A stretch of 64,000 bases of DNA from Myxococcales bacterium (GCA_016699535.1 CP064980.1:2116001-2180000); one strand, 5' to 3'. Counted from the first letter of the stretch, positions 9,217 to 18,144 are shown. Translations and numbers: made by a program. The notes: a model not told the origin generated them from the sequence alone.

Positions 9217-10340
9217 ACCTTCGGCCCTTGGTTATTGCGCGTAAGGAGCTTTTGCAGCTTCGTCGGGATCGGTTGACCATGGCTATGATGCTGGCGCTTC
9301 CGGTGGTGCAGCTCCTGCTGTTTGGTTATGCGATCAATACGGATGTGCGGCACATCCCGATGGTGGTCTTTGATCAGGATGGCAGCGCTGAATCGCGAGA
9401 TTTAGTTCGCAGCATGGAAGCAACGGAGTTTTACGACGTTGTCGGAGCCGTAAGAGACTACGATGAAGTTGAGCAGGCGCTTCGTTCGGCGACGGCTCGC
9501 GTGGCGTTGGTTTTTCCTCCAGCTTATGCATCGGATCTGGCACGAAGGCGCACTGCGCACGTGCAGCTTGTGGTTGATGGATCGGATCCTCAGATTGTAG
9601 CTAGCGCCACGAACACCGCCGCATCGCTGGTTGCAGCACGGTCCAATGAGTTGATGGTTGCGCACTTGATTCGCAGTGGCTCAGGCCCAGTGGTGCAGCC
9701 CATAAGCATTGAGCCCTCGACGTGGTACAATCCCGAACTTCGCACTGCTGTTTTTGTCGTGCCTGGTTTGGTTGGTGTAATTTTGACGATGACGATGGTC
9801 ATGCTTACCGCGATGGCCATCGCTCGAGAGCGAGAGCGCGGTACGCTTGAGCAGCTCGTGGTCTCTCCGGTCAAACGTATTGAACTTATCGTGGGGAAAA
9901 TTCTGCCGTACATTGTAATTGGCTATTTGCAGATGACCTTGGTTCTTGGCGCAGGTCGCATCGTGTTTGATGTCCCCATTCATGGCTCGATTGTTATGCT
10001 CTACATCCTGGCTTTCGTGTTTATTGCGGCCAACCTTGCACTTGGTCTTTTTTTCTCCACGCTGGCAACAACGCAGCAGCAAGCCATGCAAATGTCTTTT
10101 TTCTTTCTGCTCCCGAATATTTTACTAAGCGGCTTTATGTTTCCTTTTGAGGGCATGCCCGAGCCTGCTCAATGGTTTGCTCAGATTCTTCCGCTTACAC
10201 ATTTTTTACGCATTGTGCGTGGCATCACTCTAAAAGACAGCACGTTTATGGACGTTGCTCCGGAGCTTTTTTGGCTGAGCGTCATTCTGCTGGTGCTTGT
10301 GTTTTTAGCTTCAGTGCGTTTCAGTAAAAAGATTGCCTAG
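9213..10340 (+). CDS. ABC-2 type transporter permease (YbhS/YbhR-like)
   Basis: The 375-residue inner-membrane protein has the ABC-2 layout: one N-terminal transmembrane helix (about 22-42, MAMMLALPVVQLLLFGYAIN), a large periplasmic domain (about 43-175), then five helices from about 180 to the end. The cytoplasmic EF-like element ARERERGTLEQLVVSPVKR lies near residue 210. The motif FFFLLPNILLSGFMFPFEGMP is typical of drug and daunorubicin-type permeases. It overlaps the ATPase gene by 4 bp. Only one permease gene is present, so the exporter is probably a homodimer. No terminator is visible after it. Confidence 0.88.
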   Translation: MNLRPLVIARKELLQLRRDRLTMAMMLALPVVQLLLFGYAINTDVRHIPMVVFDQDGSAESRDLVRSMEATEFYDVVGAVRDYDEVEQALRSATARVALVFPPAYASDLARRRTAHVQLVVDGSDPQIVASATNTAASLVAARSNELMVAHLIRSGSGPVVQPISIEPSTWYNPELRTAVFVVPGLVGVILTMTMVMLTAMAIARERERGTLEQLVVSPVKRIELIVGKILPYIVIGYLQMTLVLGAGRIVFDVPIHGSIVMLYILAFVFIAANLALGLFFSTLATTQQQAMQMSFFFLLPNILLSGFMFPFEGMPEPAQWFAQILPLTHFLRIVRGITLKDSTFMDVAPELFWLSVILLVLVFLASVRFSKKIA

Positions 10341-10541
10341 GGCTAGAAACTCTGGGAAAGCACGATAAATAGCCCACCACAGGCTTTGACCTTTCGTGTT
10401 TGGCTACCGAGGCGTTTCGAACATCTTTCGATGTCTTGAAGTGTATATACGTGTCGCTATTGTAGCTTTTGCAGCCTGTTCGTGGTGTGTTAAGCTGAGA
10501 GTTTGTTTGGGCATGAATAAATCTTGTTGGGGGTGGTTGTT

Positions 10542-12206
10542 ATGCGCTTTTGTTCTTGTTTGCTTGGGACAGCTCTGTTTACTGTTTCATTTCTAACCGT
10601 TTCTTGTACTGAAAAAGCCTCAACAGGTGTTTCGCTTGATGCCGGGTCTGACCAAAATGATAGCTTGCTTGATAGTGGACAAGCCGATGTGCAGCTCGAT
10701 GAAGATGTTGTTGTTACGGTTATAGACAATTTGGCCAACGGCTCGACATGTGCAAGTGACGAGCAATGTGTTTCTGGTTTCTGTCATCCCTCTTTTGATA
10801 GGTGTCAGACTCCTGACTGTTTTGACGGTTTTCAAAATGGTGATGAAACAGCTCTTGATTGTGGTGGCGGCTGTGTTCAATGCGGAGCAATTGGCGCCCC
10901 TTGTGTCCAACATGATGATTGTGATTCGGGTTATTGCTCCTTGACGAATCACTGCTTGGAGCCGAGTTGCTTTGACGGTTTTCAAAATGGCGATGAGACA
11001 GGGGTGGACTGTGGTGGTAGTTGTGGTGCTTGCAGTCCTTGTTCCAGTCTCGCTCAGCAAGATCCTGAATACGAGACAGTAGATACTTCGGCCTATGGCT
11101 TGGTAGCCGGAAATGCTCAACTCGTGCTCGATCCACATGACGGTAGTGGTCCCTTTCGGTTTAATTTGGTGACTGAGCTAGGTACAGCACTTAGCGTCAA
11201 TGGAGTGGCTGCTGATAAAATCAGAGTAAGTGGCATGGCGGACGATGGTGGTGTCGTTGGCTGGTATGAAACCAGTTCTGGTAGTGGCATGGAATTTCGA
11301 GCTGTGTATTGGGCTGCAGGACAAAATGTGGGCACCGTGTTGTGGACGGACCGCGATGCTAAGGCTATCGCCGTTGACAACAATCCACACGTTGTGTTTT
11401 TGGAACGGGTCGGGGGTGCCGTTTCAGCGAAAATAGTTAAACTGAGTTCAAGTGCGGAACACGATTTGCCCATAGCGACATCCTGTGGATATCCGCGGGA
11501 TCTCAGAGTTTCCCCCGATGAGTTGTCTGATGAGCGGGAGTTGCCGGCTTATGTGACGGGAACGCATGTTTGGGATGATGGTTTTACCGTTGTGTATACC
11601 GGTGGTTTTTGGGGCTCTGTGAGTGGTAGCGGATGGGGAACTGATCTTTATACTGGAAACGGCCAAAATTTTGCCACGGCCACGGATACCTACGCCCGTA
11701 CATACGGACTTCGGCGCTATACCTACGCGACCAATGGTTTATATCTTGTTGCGTCTGTTGTAGGTGCTCTAGGGCCGGACGAAGCTTCGGTTCAAGCTGC
11801 AGAATGGACGCTGGATCCTCTCGGCCTTGCGGGCGCCCACTACACCAGGGCGTTCTATGAGTTTGAGGTTCCTGTCGATCGCAGTGTTGCGCTTTCCGTT
11901 AACGCTTCGTCGATGGTGGTCGGAGTCGCCACGGTGACGCAGACCGGAACGCAACGCGCGTGGATTGGTAACACAACAGAACACACAGTGCCGGCCAACT
12001 ACGAGCAGTTTCTTGATACGCAAGTGCCGACTTTGTATGAAAAGATTCCTAAGGTGTACGGGATTGACAATGATGGGAACATTTTGGCTGAAGCTGAACG
12101 ACAGGAAAATACTCAGGTAGTAACATTCTTTGTTGTACTGAAGCCCTTACCTTCACCCAGCTCAGGTGTGCTTTATGACGTTGTAGAGATTGCAGCAAAG
12201 AATTAG
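10542..12206 (+). CDS. Lipoprotein with two Cys-rich DGFQNGDE repeats and a beta-propeller-like C-terminal half
   Basis: MRFCSCLLGTALFTVSFLTVSC gives a lipobox Cys at residue 22. A GGGGGTGG stretch before the ATG supports this start over the one 18 bp upstream. After an Asp-rich linker come two copies of a module with CFDGFQNGDET, a DCGG-x-C-x-x-C core and a C-x(5)-C-x-SGYC-type spacer. This is the Cys-rich pattern common in large secreted myxobacterial proteins. The rest (about residues 180-555) is repetitive beta sequence with weak WD/Kelch-like spacing (GVVGWYETSSGSGMEFRAVY, IGNTTEH), probably a propeller. Anchored in the envelope, it may bind a ligand; no catalytic motif is seen. The module recurs in the lipoprotein at 39.4 kb. 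Confidence 0.75.
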   Translation: MRFCSCLLGTALFTVSFLTVSCTEKASTGVSLDAGSDQNDSLLDSGQADVQLDEDVVVTVIDNLANGSTCASDEQCVSGFCHPSFDRCQTPDCFDGFQNGDETALDCGGGCVQCGAIGAPCVQHDDCDSGYCSLTNHCLEPSCFDGFQNGDETGVDCGGSCGACSPCSSLAQQDPEYETVDTSAYGLVAGNAQLVLDPHDGSGPFRFNLVTELGTALSVNGVAADKIRVSGMADDGGVVGWYETSSGSGMEFRAVYWAAGQNVGTVLWTDRDAKAIAVDNNPHVVFLERVGGAVSAKIVKLSSSAEHDLPIATSCGYPRDLRVSPDELSDERELPAYVTGTHVWDDGFTVVYTGGFWGSVSGSGWGTDLYTGNGQNFATATDTYARTYGLRRYTYATNGLYLVASVVGALGPDEASVQAAEWTLDPLGLAGAHYTRAFYEFEVPVDRSVALSVNASSMVVGVATVTQTGTQRAWIGNTTEHTVPANYEQFLDTQVPTLYEKIPKVYGIDNDGNILAEAERQENTQVVTFFVVLKPLPSPSSGVLYDVVEIAAKN

Positions 12207-12398
12207 ATTTGATCCTCTAGCGGGGCGCTCAGCGCTGGGCATTTTCCCTAGCGCTCGATGGACAACTACAGAAAAACAGCGTGTGGAAACTGTTTCGATT
12301 TTCTATTGCTGGGATGGTAGCATTCACTGTGCGAGCTTTGGGAAGGTGATACGATGCTTGCTGTGTGATAGCGCTATGAATCTTCAAATGAGGGGTTT

Positions 12399-14057
12399 AT
12401 GATGATGCATAGGTTAGTTTTCGGGATTTTAGCCCTGTTGTCGGTAGCGTTGATTGATTGTGGCTCAAGCAAAACGAAAAATCATCTAAGCGATGCAAGT
12501 GTTCAGGACGCCTTGCCGGATAGCGCAACAGACGCTTCGGTGGACGGTGGCGATAGTGACGGCGACGGCATCAGTGACATCGACGAAGGGCAACAAAGTA
12601 ATCGTGATACCGATGGCGATGGCACGCCTGATTACTTGGATCTTGATTCCGACGGAGACTGTCGCTCCGATGAAGATGAAGCACAAACGGCTTCTCCCGT
12701 AGATAGCGATAATGATGGCAAGGCGGACTATCTGGACCTTGATAGCGATAACGATGGCCTTAGCGATGGTGATGAAGACAAGGACTGTGATGGCGTTAAG
12801 GACGCGGGCGAAACCAGTGCCCGACTTGCCGACACAGATTCAGATGGTGCTAGCGATTTGATTGAAGTAACCGTGAGTACGGATCCTAACGATGCCAGCG
12901 ACAATCCGAATGCGAATGGCGATTTGGTGTTTGTCATGCAGCCAAGTACAGCGCCGCAGCCTGAAGATGAGACATTGGCATTTGAGCCAAAGCTACAGGC
13001 TGTGGATATGTATGTGCTGCTGGATCGCTCAGGCTCGATGGCAACGGAAATCGCTTCGATTCGCGATAACTTGGCTACTGTCGTCAACAATCTAAGCTGT
13101 CCGCCTGTAGGTATTGGCGATCCAGCGGACTGTATTCCCGATCTTTGGGCTGGTGCTGGCAGTATTGGATATTCCGGTAGCGGCGGCCTACCTTACGAGA
13201 ATCACGTAGACTTACAAGTTTCGCCAAGTTTTTCTAGTATCCCAACAACGGAACCAGGAGGCTGTTGTTCTGAGACATTGACCTTTGGGGTTTGGGCCGC
13301 TGTGACGGGTTCAGGTTCAGCGCAATCAGTGTGTACTTTGGATAGCGTCGCTGCGCGTGCAAGTTGTGCGGCATCGCCTGCCTCAACCAGTGGTTTCATT
13401 GGCTATGGCTATCCGTGTTTTCGTGAAGGTGCGCTTCCCGTTGTTTTGCTTGCGACCGATGAAGCTCCGCTCTCTAGCGCGGATACTTACGAGTGCCCCG
13501 CTTGGCCTGTTGTGAGCAATGAGTTGAATAATCGCGGGGCCAAACTGGTTGGCATTGTTGGTTCTGGCGCGTCTGCTGACGTGACGAGTGATCTGCAAAC
13601 CATGGCTACCGCGACCGGAGCCGTTGATTCTACGCAAAACAATGCGCCTCTTGTTTTCGATGGGGCTTCGAGCAATGCCGCAAATGCTATCGAATCGGGC
13701 CTGCGTGCGCTGATAAGCGCCACTCCGTTGAGCCTGAATATTGAATTTTTGGATGATCAAAGTGATGCTGTCGATACGGAGTTTTCTTTTGTAGATCACA
13801 TTGAAACACTCCAACTCGGAAGTGCAGAATGCTCCGATAATCTGACGGATGTCGATAGCAATGCCGATGGTTTTCAGGACCAATATGTCAACATAGTTCC
13901 AGAAACCCCGTTGTGTTGGAAGCTCGTCGTCAAAAACAACACAACTGTGCCCGCAACAAATACTGCACAACTTTTTACCGCGAAGCTTAGTGTCATTGCA
14001 GATAGTATTACCGAAGTAAGTACGCGTTCTCTTTATTTTATAGTGCCACCGAACTAA
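12399..14057 (+). CDS. Secreted protein with thrombospondin type 3 repeats and a von Willebrand A-like domain
   Basis: A hydrophobic signal (about 5-19) ends near Cys21; LIDC is a poor lipobox, so lipidation is uncertain. Residues 50-165 are calcium-binding thrombospondin-type-3 repeats (DSDGDGISDIDEGQ, DTDGDGTPDYLDLDSDGD, DNDGLSDGDED). From about 205 a vWA-like domain begins, VDMYVLLDRSGSMATEI, with the MIDAS D-x-S-G-S. VVLLATDEAPL and GAKLVGIVGSG supply later strands. A C-terminal beta domain (about 430-552) follows. Such proteins act as adhesins or ligand-binding surface proteins. The neighbours are another lipoprotein upstream and a convergent metabolic pair downstream. Confidence 0.8.
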   Translation: MMMHRLVFGILALLSVALIDCGSSKTKNHLSDASVQDALPDSATDASVDGGDSDGDGISDIDEGQQSNRDTDGDGTPDYLDLDSDGDCRSDEDEAQTASPVDSDNDGKADYLDLDSDNDGLSDGDEDKDCDGVKDAGETSARLADTDSDGASDLIEVTVSTDPNDASDNPNANGDLVFVMQPSTAPQPEDETLAFEPKLQAVDMYVLLDRSGSMATEIASIRDNLATVVNNLSCPPVGIGDPADCIPDLWAGAGSIGYSGSGGLPYENHVDLQVSPSFSSIPTTEPGGCCSETLTFGVWAAVTGSGSAQSVCTLDSVAARASCAASPASTSGFIGYGYPCFREGALPVVLLATDEAPLSSADTYECPAWPVVSNELNNRGAKLVGIVGSGASADVTSDLQTMATATGAVDSTQNNAPLVFDGASSNAANAIESGLRALISATPLSLNIEFLDDQSDAVDTEFSFVDHIETLQLGSAECSDNLTDVDSNADGFQDQYVNIVPETPLCWKLVVKNNTTVPATNTAQLFTAKLSVIADSITEVSTRSLYFIVPPN

Positions 14058-14073
14058 GCGCTAGGGTATGTGT

Positions 14074-14400
14074 TCAGATAGTGTCTATCTTTGCCGCTAG
14101 AATAAAATCGCTTTCGGTGAGTCCGTCGATTTTATGTGTCCAGATCTGAACCTTAACCAGAGCCCATGCTAGGTAGATATCTGGATGGTGTCCTTGCTCT
14201 TCTGCAATCTGTCCTACTTGATTTGTGAAGGCGAGGGCTTGTTTGAAGTCGTCAAAAGGAAAACTGCGTTCCAGATGATGGTTGTCGATGACTCTCCAAT
14301 GTCGGTCAACTTGCGATAAAAGTTCTTGTGCTTTTTCACTTGCAAGAGGTGGAACGCCACCTTTGCAAGGTATGCATGTTTGTGCTGCTAGGTCAGCCAT
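14074..14400 (-). CDS. 4a-hydroxytetrahydrobiopterin dehydratase (PCD/DCoH)
   Basis: A small cytoplasmic enzyme of 108 residues from ATG 14400. It dehydrates 4a-hydroxytetrahydropterin, recycling the cofactor of aromatic amino acid hydroxylases. The family signature is plain: EEQGHHPDIYLAWALVKVQI, then WTH, then GLTESDFILAAKID, with the catalytic His-His-Pro and the second His. A longer frame to 14457 would overlap the GNAT gene and adds residues outside the family, so the internal Met before ADLAAQTCIPCKGG is taken. It follows the GNAT gene on the same strand. No hydroxylase gene is nearby. Confidence 0.88.
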   Translation of the reverse strand: MADLAAQTCIPCKGGVPPLASEKAQELLSQVDRHWRVIDNHHLERSFPFDDFKQALAFTNQVGQIAEEQGHHPDIYLAWALVKVQIWTHKIDGLTESDFILAAKIDTI

Positions 14401-14447
14401 AGTGGGCGACGATAGCATAGCTATGGACTGCGAGCGATAGGGTGATT

Positions 14448-14924
14448 CTAGAGCCACAATTCCATTTGGATATTGCAGCGCATGTAGGGCGTTTCGGATT
14501 GAGGTAGTCGTTTGAAACCTAGCTTTTTGTAAAGTGCCATGGCCGGTGCAAGCGATGTGTTGCTCTCAAGATAAAGGCGCTCGGCACCTAGTTCTTTGGC
14601 GCGTTCCATGCATGCGTGTCCCAACAGCTCACCATAACCTCGCCGCTGAGCATGATCTGCCACGGCCATCTTTGCGAGTTCAAAACATGTGTTGTCTTTT
14701 TTGACAAGAGCGCTGCAGCCTAAAACGTCGTTTCCTTCAAGTAGAAATAAGATACACCCGCCAGGCTGTATAATTTTTTCTTCTGGATGCTCTAACGCAA
14801 TCCTGTCGGTTTCTTCTAAGATAAAATAACGACGGATCCAGGCTTCGTTTAGGCTTTTAAAAGCATCTCTTAGCCCTGGACGAAAATCGACGATGGAGAG
14901 CTTGGGTGAGTGTGTCACGGGCAT
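14448..14924 (-). CDS. GNAT-family N-acetyltransferase
   Basis: 158 residues with a complete GNAT fold: CFELAKMAVADHAQRRGYGE supplies motif A with the acetyl-CoA loop (QRRGYG), and LYLESNTSLAPAMALYKKLGF supplies motif B. An N-terminal region with WIRRYFILEETD is typical of MarR-linked or small-molecule GNATs. It probably acetylates an amine, but the substrate cannot be inferred. Its ATG overlaps the stop of the upstream lipoprotein gene by 8-10 bp, which suggests coupled translation. Confidence 0.85.
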   Translation of the reverse strand: MPVTHSPKLSIVDFRPGLRDAFKSLNEAWIRRYFILEETDRIALEHPEEKIIQPGGCILFLLEGNDVLGCSALVKKDNTCFELAKMAVADHAQRRGYGELLGHACMERAKELGAERLYLESNTSLAPAMALYKKLGFKRLPQSETPYMRCNIQMELWL

Positions 14925-15556
14925 GCCTCGGGGTAGCTAAGGCCGAGGTCAATATCAAATTTTCCACTAAGCGTGACTTCATTGCCGCCAAGTTCTCCTG
15001 AACAATCCGCTAGCACGTTGTATAGGCTAAATTTGCGACCTTGATTCTCGATGCGGACACTGCATTGCTTTCAAAGACAAAACTTCCGTCATCGAAACTG
15101 CAAACACCGCTTAGGCTGCCAGTATTGCTGTACAGCGCGGTGTCTGTGATGGTTGCGCTATCGCTGTTTTCTGGAATAGCGGGAATACTAAGCAGAGGCG
15201 TTGTGTCTCGTTGAGGCTATCATCGCAATTGACGTTACTTTAGCTTAACGATTGCCGTCGGGGTACTTGATAGGCAATTCCACTGCGCTTCTATCTTGAA
15301 TAGTTCAAAAGGTAATGAAAAGCCCTGAGGACGTTACTGAGATTTCATTGGCTGTGCTTTCTGCAGGCACATCGATACATACGGTGGCAGCTTGAGTCGA
15401 GGCATCCGATGTCGGAGTGCCGCCGTCCAGCACCGTAGCTGGGCCACCGCCGATGTTTCCGCCGCCGCCGCTACCGCCGACGCCTGGAGCTCTGGTTGCT
15501 GTAGAGCAACTTGCGGTAAAAATAACGAGCGTTAAGAAGAGAGTTTTCACAAACAA
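14915..15556 (-). CDS. Small lipoprotein, broken by several frameshifts
   Basis: The N-terminus MFVKTLFLTLVIFTASC is a clear lipoprotein signal (Cys17), followed by a Gly/Pro linker and QAATVCIDVPAESTANEISV. The first frame stops at 15305, but protein-like sequence continues on the same strand through other frames: NVNCDDSLNETQRL, then TPLLSIPAIPENSDSATI with SGVCSFDDGSFVFES, then LADCSGELGGNEVTLSG to a stop at 14915-14917. At least three indels are needed. The pattern (paired Cys, beta strands) fits one secreted domain of about 200 residues. It is either an error-rich stretch or a decaying gene. No family is recognised. Confidence 0.5.
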
Positions 15557-15563
15557 CCCACGA

Positions 15564-15986
15564 TCAGAGTTTGTGAGCTACGGCTTTGAGGATGTCGGAT
15601 TCAGTCACAACCCCAACGAGTTTCTCGCTATCGTCAAGAACTGGCAGACAGCCGAAATGTCCAGAGACCAAAAGTTTTGCTGCATCACGGACGGAGCTGT
15701 TTTTATGCACGGTTTTAATGTCTCGGGTCATGACGGCGCCGACAAACGTTTCTGAGATGCGATGATCCAGTGAATTCGCCACGCTCGAAGGTTCAAGTGC
15801 GCTAACTGCCATGCGCAGAACATCGCGATGAGAAATCATCCCAACCACTTTTTCATCATCGACAACCGGCAGGTGGCGCATGCTGTATTTATCCATGTGT
15901 TTGCGAATCTTCTCGAGGTTGTCTTCTTCGTAAAGCACATGGACCGTGGTGGTCATGATGTCTGCGACTTTAAGATCTTCGACCAT
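15564..15986 (-). CDS. CBS-pair protein
   Basis: The 140-residue protein consists only of two CBS motifs: VADIMTTTVHVLYEEDNLEK followed by MRHLPVVDDEKVVGMISHRD, and VGAVMTRDIKTVHKNSSVRD followed by FGCLPVLDDSEKLVGVVTES. CBS pairs (Bateman modules) bind adenine nucleotides or SAM and regulate partners in the cytoplasm. It lies 22 bp after a similar gene on the same strand, and both sit next to an Hsp20 gene, suggesting an energy or stress-sensing role. The partner protein is unknown. Confidence 0.88.
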   Translation of the reverse strand: MVEDLKVADIMTTTVHVLYEEDNLEKIRKHMDKYSMRHLPVVDDEKVVGMISHRDVLRMAVSALEPSSVANSLDHRISETFVGAVMTRDIKTVHKNSSVRDAAKLLVSGHFGCLPVLDDSEKLVGVVTESDILKAVAHKL

Positions 15987-16008
15987 ACTGTCCTCGTTTC
16001 ATTGGAAA

Positions 16009-16422
16009 TTACGGCAAATACTCGCGCACTGCTCGTAGCACATCAACATAACTCAAGATGCCTACCAAATTGTCGGAAATTGGATCAACGACGGGAAGTG
16101 CTCCGACACTTTGTTCTAATATAAGGTCAAGAGCTTCGCTGAGTTCGGCTTCGGGTTGAATGAGAACGACATCCGATGCCATGATTTTTGAGACAGGAGC
16201 TCTGAACTGTTTTGCTAGGCCCAATAGGGCATGTTCATCGACAGTCGATGAAGCATACACCGAGCGCAAGTCTCGATCGCTTATCATACCGATCAGCTTT
16301 TTCCCCTCTAAAACGGGTAGATGTCGGACGTTGCTTTCCTGCATGAGCGCCAATGCTTCAATGATGGGGAGGTCGTGTTGGATGACGATGGGCTCGGCGG
16401 TCATGATGTCTTGCACGTTCAT
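16009..16422 (-). CDS. CBS-pair protein
   Basis: 137 residues made of two CBS motifs: VQDIMTAEPIVIQHDLPIIE with VRHLPVLEGKKLIGMISDRD, and VSKIMASDVVLIQPEAELSE with VGALPVVDPISDNLVGILSY. There is no extra catalytic or transport domain. It is the first gene of a two-gene CBS unit and shares the HLPVL...LIGMISDRD core with both its neighbour and the CBS-hemerythrin protein at 25.4 kb. The three may sense the same nucleotide. An AAGGAGTA-like Shine-Dalgarno sequence sits just before the ATG on the minus strand. Confidence 0.88.
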   Translation of the reverse strand: MNVQDIMTAEPIVIQHDLPIIEALALMQESNVRHLPVLEGKKLIGMISDRDLRSVYASSTVDEHALLGLAKQFRAPVSKIMASDVVLIQPEAELSEALDLILEQSVGALPVVDPISDNLVGILSYVDVLRAVREYLP

Positions 16423-16559
16423 GGTAGTACTCCTTCATGGGTTTGGAATGCCAGATGGTTTCCAAGGCGCCATCTTCCTATGTACAGCTCCATTGAACCT
16501 TCGCTGGCCAACTTCGTCAAGCTAACGGCTATTTGCTATGTCATAGCGTACCTGCTCTC

Positions 16560-16764
16560 ACCCCGCGAGCAGAGCGAGCCCGCACAGGGGAGGGAGCCAA
16601 GGCGCGAAGCGAGCCCCGCAGGGGAGGGAGCCGACGCGCAAAGCGCGCTCGGGAGGGACTCGCGTGAGTCCCTCTTTGGGCGCTGCTGTGCAGCGGTCCA
16701 GCTCGGGAGGGGATTGTCGTGAATCCCCTCTTTGGAGCGCCGCTGCGCAGCGGTCCAAACAGTT
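16560..16764. repeat. Composite copy of the 158-bp hairpin repeat
   Basis: An intergenic GC-rich element between the CBS genes and hsp20. It carries two partial heads (CCCGCGAGCAGAGCGAGCCC and a diverged second one), the GCGC-AAA-GCGC hairpin, then two rounds of the GGGA/GGGGA hairpin plus the GCTGC/GCAGC hairpin. One hairpin has the stem GGGACTC/GAGTCCC; the other is GGGGATT/AATCCCC. The same modules recur at 56.1 and 59.2 kb. The nesting of partial units suggests growth by recombination between hairpins. Confidence 0.8.
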
Positions 16765-16829
16765 AAAACCAGCCCCTTTACAGCTTGCAAAGCATGATTA
16801 AGCTAAAATTACGAGAAAGGAGGCCAATT

Positions 16830-17291
16830 ATGAGCTTAATTCGAAGAACACAAAGGGCGCAATGGGATCCATTCAGTGAACTTGAGGAAATGAGTTCCCG
16901 GCTCTCCAGAGTGCTCGGTCAATGGCCTGGCACCGGAAACGAGGAACGTTTATCTCACACCGATTGGGTCCCCACAGTGAATGTTTCAGAATCTCCTGAA
17001 CATTACTCTATTGAAGTTGAGTTGCCTGGGGTGACTAAGGAAAACGCTCATGTCGAAGTACACGATCGTGTCCTGACCGTGAGCGGAGAGCGCAAAGTCC
17101 AGGAAGAGAAGAAAAAAGCAAAGTATCACCGAATCGAGAGCTTTTATGGAAGCTTCATGAGGTCATTTTCTCTTCCGGAGGACGCGGATCAGGACAATAT
17201 CAAGGCCAACTTCAAAGAGGGGCTTTTGCAAGTTGATGTTGCACGCAAGGCTCAAACAAGCCCGAAACTGAAGAAAATCGATATCAAATAA
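16830..17291 (+). CDS. Hsp20/alpha-crystallin small heat-shock protein
   Basis: A 153-residue chaperone from ATG 16830, chosen because GAAAGGAGG lies 7 bases upstream; an in-frame ATG at 16785 lacks a ribosome site. The N-terminus WDPFSELEEMSSRLSRVLG is typical. The alpha-crystallin domain spans about 45-140 with DWVPTVNVSESPEHYSIEVE, LPGVTKENAHVEVHD, VLTVSGERK and FKEGLLQVDV. The C-terminal tail carries only a weak I-x-I-like end (KKIDIK). It binds unfolding proteins in the cytoplasm without ATP. A good terminator follows at 17305. Confidence 0.92.
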   Translation: MSLIRRTQRAQWDPFSELEEMSSRLSRVLGQWPGTGNEERLSHTDWVPTVNVSESPEHYSIEVELPGVTKENAHVEVHDRVLTVSGERKVQEEKKKAKYHRIESFYGSFMRSFSLPEDADQDNIKANFKEGLLQVDVARKAQTSPKLKKIDIK

Positions 17292-17304
17292 AGCATGAAT
17301 AAGA

Positions 17305-17340
17305 AGGCGGCCTTACTCTTGTAGGGCCGCCTCTACTTTT
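17305..17340 (+). terminator. Rho-independent terminator after hsp20
   Basis: AGGCGGCC (17305-17312) and GGCCGCCT (17325-17332) form a perfect 8-bp GC-rich stem with a 12-nt loop, followed by CTACTTTTGT. It sits 14 bp after the hsp20 stop and separates it from the cbb3 operon. Confidence 0.8.
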
Positions 17341-17421
17341 GTAATTATATGTTTTGAGATATAGACTAGCTGCGCTTTAACCTGGAACTAAAACAGTTCT
17401 CCTCTTGATCAAAAGGTAGCT

Positions 17422-18144
17422 ATGTCCTTTATTGCTTCGCTTGCGCTAGGAGGCGCTGCTGGTTTGGCTGCAGCCCCTCATTGTTTGGGAATGTGTGGTC
17501 CTTTGGCAGCCTATGCTTGCGCGCAGCGCCAAGGTCAGTCCTCGGCTTGGCTCTATCAACTTGGGCGCCTTGCAAGTTACGTGGTGCTGGGTGCATTGGC
17601 GGGGCACGCGGGGTCTTGGATCACCAACCGTTTTAGTCTTCCGTGGGTTTCGGCGCTGCTTTCCTGGTCGGTAGCGTTCGTGCTTTTGCTGGCGGCGTTC
17701 AAGTTTTTGTGGAAACCACGTGACCGGACTCTGGTGCAAACTCAGTCGTTGCAAAAGAAGAAACCCCGCTTTTCATTGTTAGAGTTTGTGCTTCGATTTA
17801 TTCCGCGCCAGCCTTGGGCTGTGGGCTTAATGACGGGTTTTCTGCCTTGCGGAGCCTTAGCGGCTGCTCTTCTTTTAGCAGCAGGAGCCGAGAATGCTTT
17901 AGGCGGAGCACTGCGAATGGTGGGTTTCGCCGCAGCAAGTGCACCAGCTCTGCTTGGTGTCGGTTTACTTTCAGGTGTTTTGCGTCGATTTTCGCAGGGT
18001 GCAGGACGCTACGTTTTTGCGACAGCTTTTTTACTAGGTGCGGTGCTTTTTATATGGCGTCCGTTCAAAGCGATGTCTTCAAAAGCAGAGCATGATTGTT
18101 GCCATGACAACAGTCACGAAGCAATGAAAGCCAAGGATCAATAA
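17422..18144 (+). CDS. Sulfite exporter TauE/SafE-like membrane protein of the cbb3 locus
   Basis: A 240-residue polytopic inner-membrane protein with about six helices. The N-terminus LALGGAAGLAAAPHCLGMCG carries the conserved H-C-x-G-M-C-G motif of the DsbD-like/UreH-domain family regularly found beside ccoI and ccoS. GFLPCGALAAALLLAAGAEN supplies the second Pro-Cys-Gly element. The C-terminus is His/Cys-rich (KAEHDCCHDNSHE), a likely metal-binding tail. It is probably involved in copper delivery or redox handling for oxidase assembly; the exact substrate is not established. AAAAGGT precedes the ATG. It starts the cco operon. Confidence 0.8.
   Translation: MSFIASLALGGAAGLAAAPHCLGMCGPLAAYACAQRQGQSSAWLYQLGRLASYVVLGALAGHAGSWITNRFSLPWVSALLSWSVAFVLLLAAFKFLWKPRDRTLVQTQSLQKKKPRFSLLEFVLRFIPRQPWAVGLMTGFLPCGALAAALLLAAGAENALGGALRMVGFAAASAPALLGVGLLSGVLRRFSQGAGRYVFATAFLLGAVLFIWRPFKAMSSKAEHDCCHDNSHEAMKAKDQ

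Noticed and set aside
10620..11138. Antisense frames across the Cys-rich repeat lipoprotein
   Set aside because: They are mirror products of the repeats (Thr/Ile/Asn/His-rich) and lack a ribosome site.
16536..16790. Open frames on both strands inside the hairpin repeats (also 56019-56459 and 59323-59530), with products rich in Arg, Ala and Gly
   Set aside because: They read the GC-rich repeat in several frames at once and carry no start signal; the same peptides appear at every repeat locus. The repeat, not a protein, explains them.
17341..17421. Possible FNR-type site before the cbb3 operon
   Set aside because: Only TTGATCAA without the 4-nt spacer is present; it does not fit TTGAT-N4-ATCAA.
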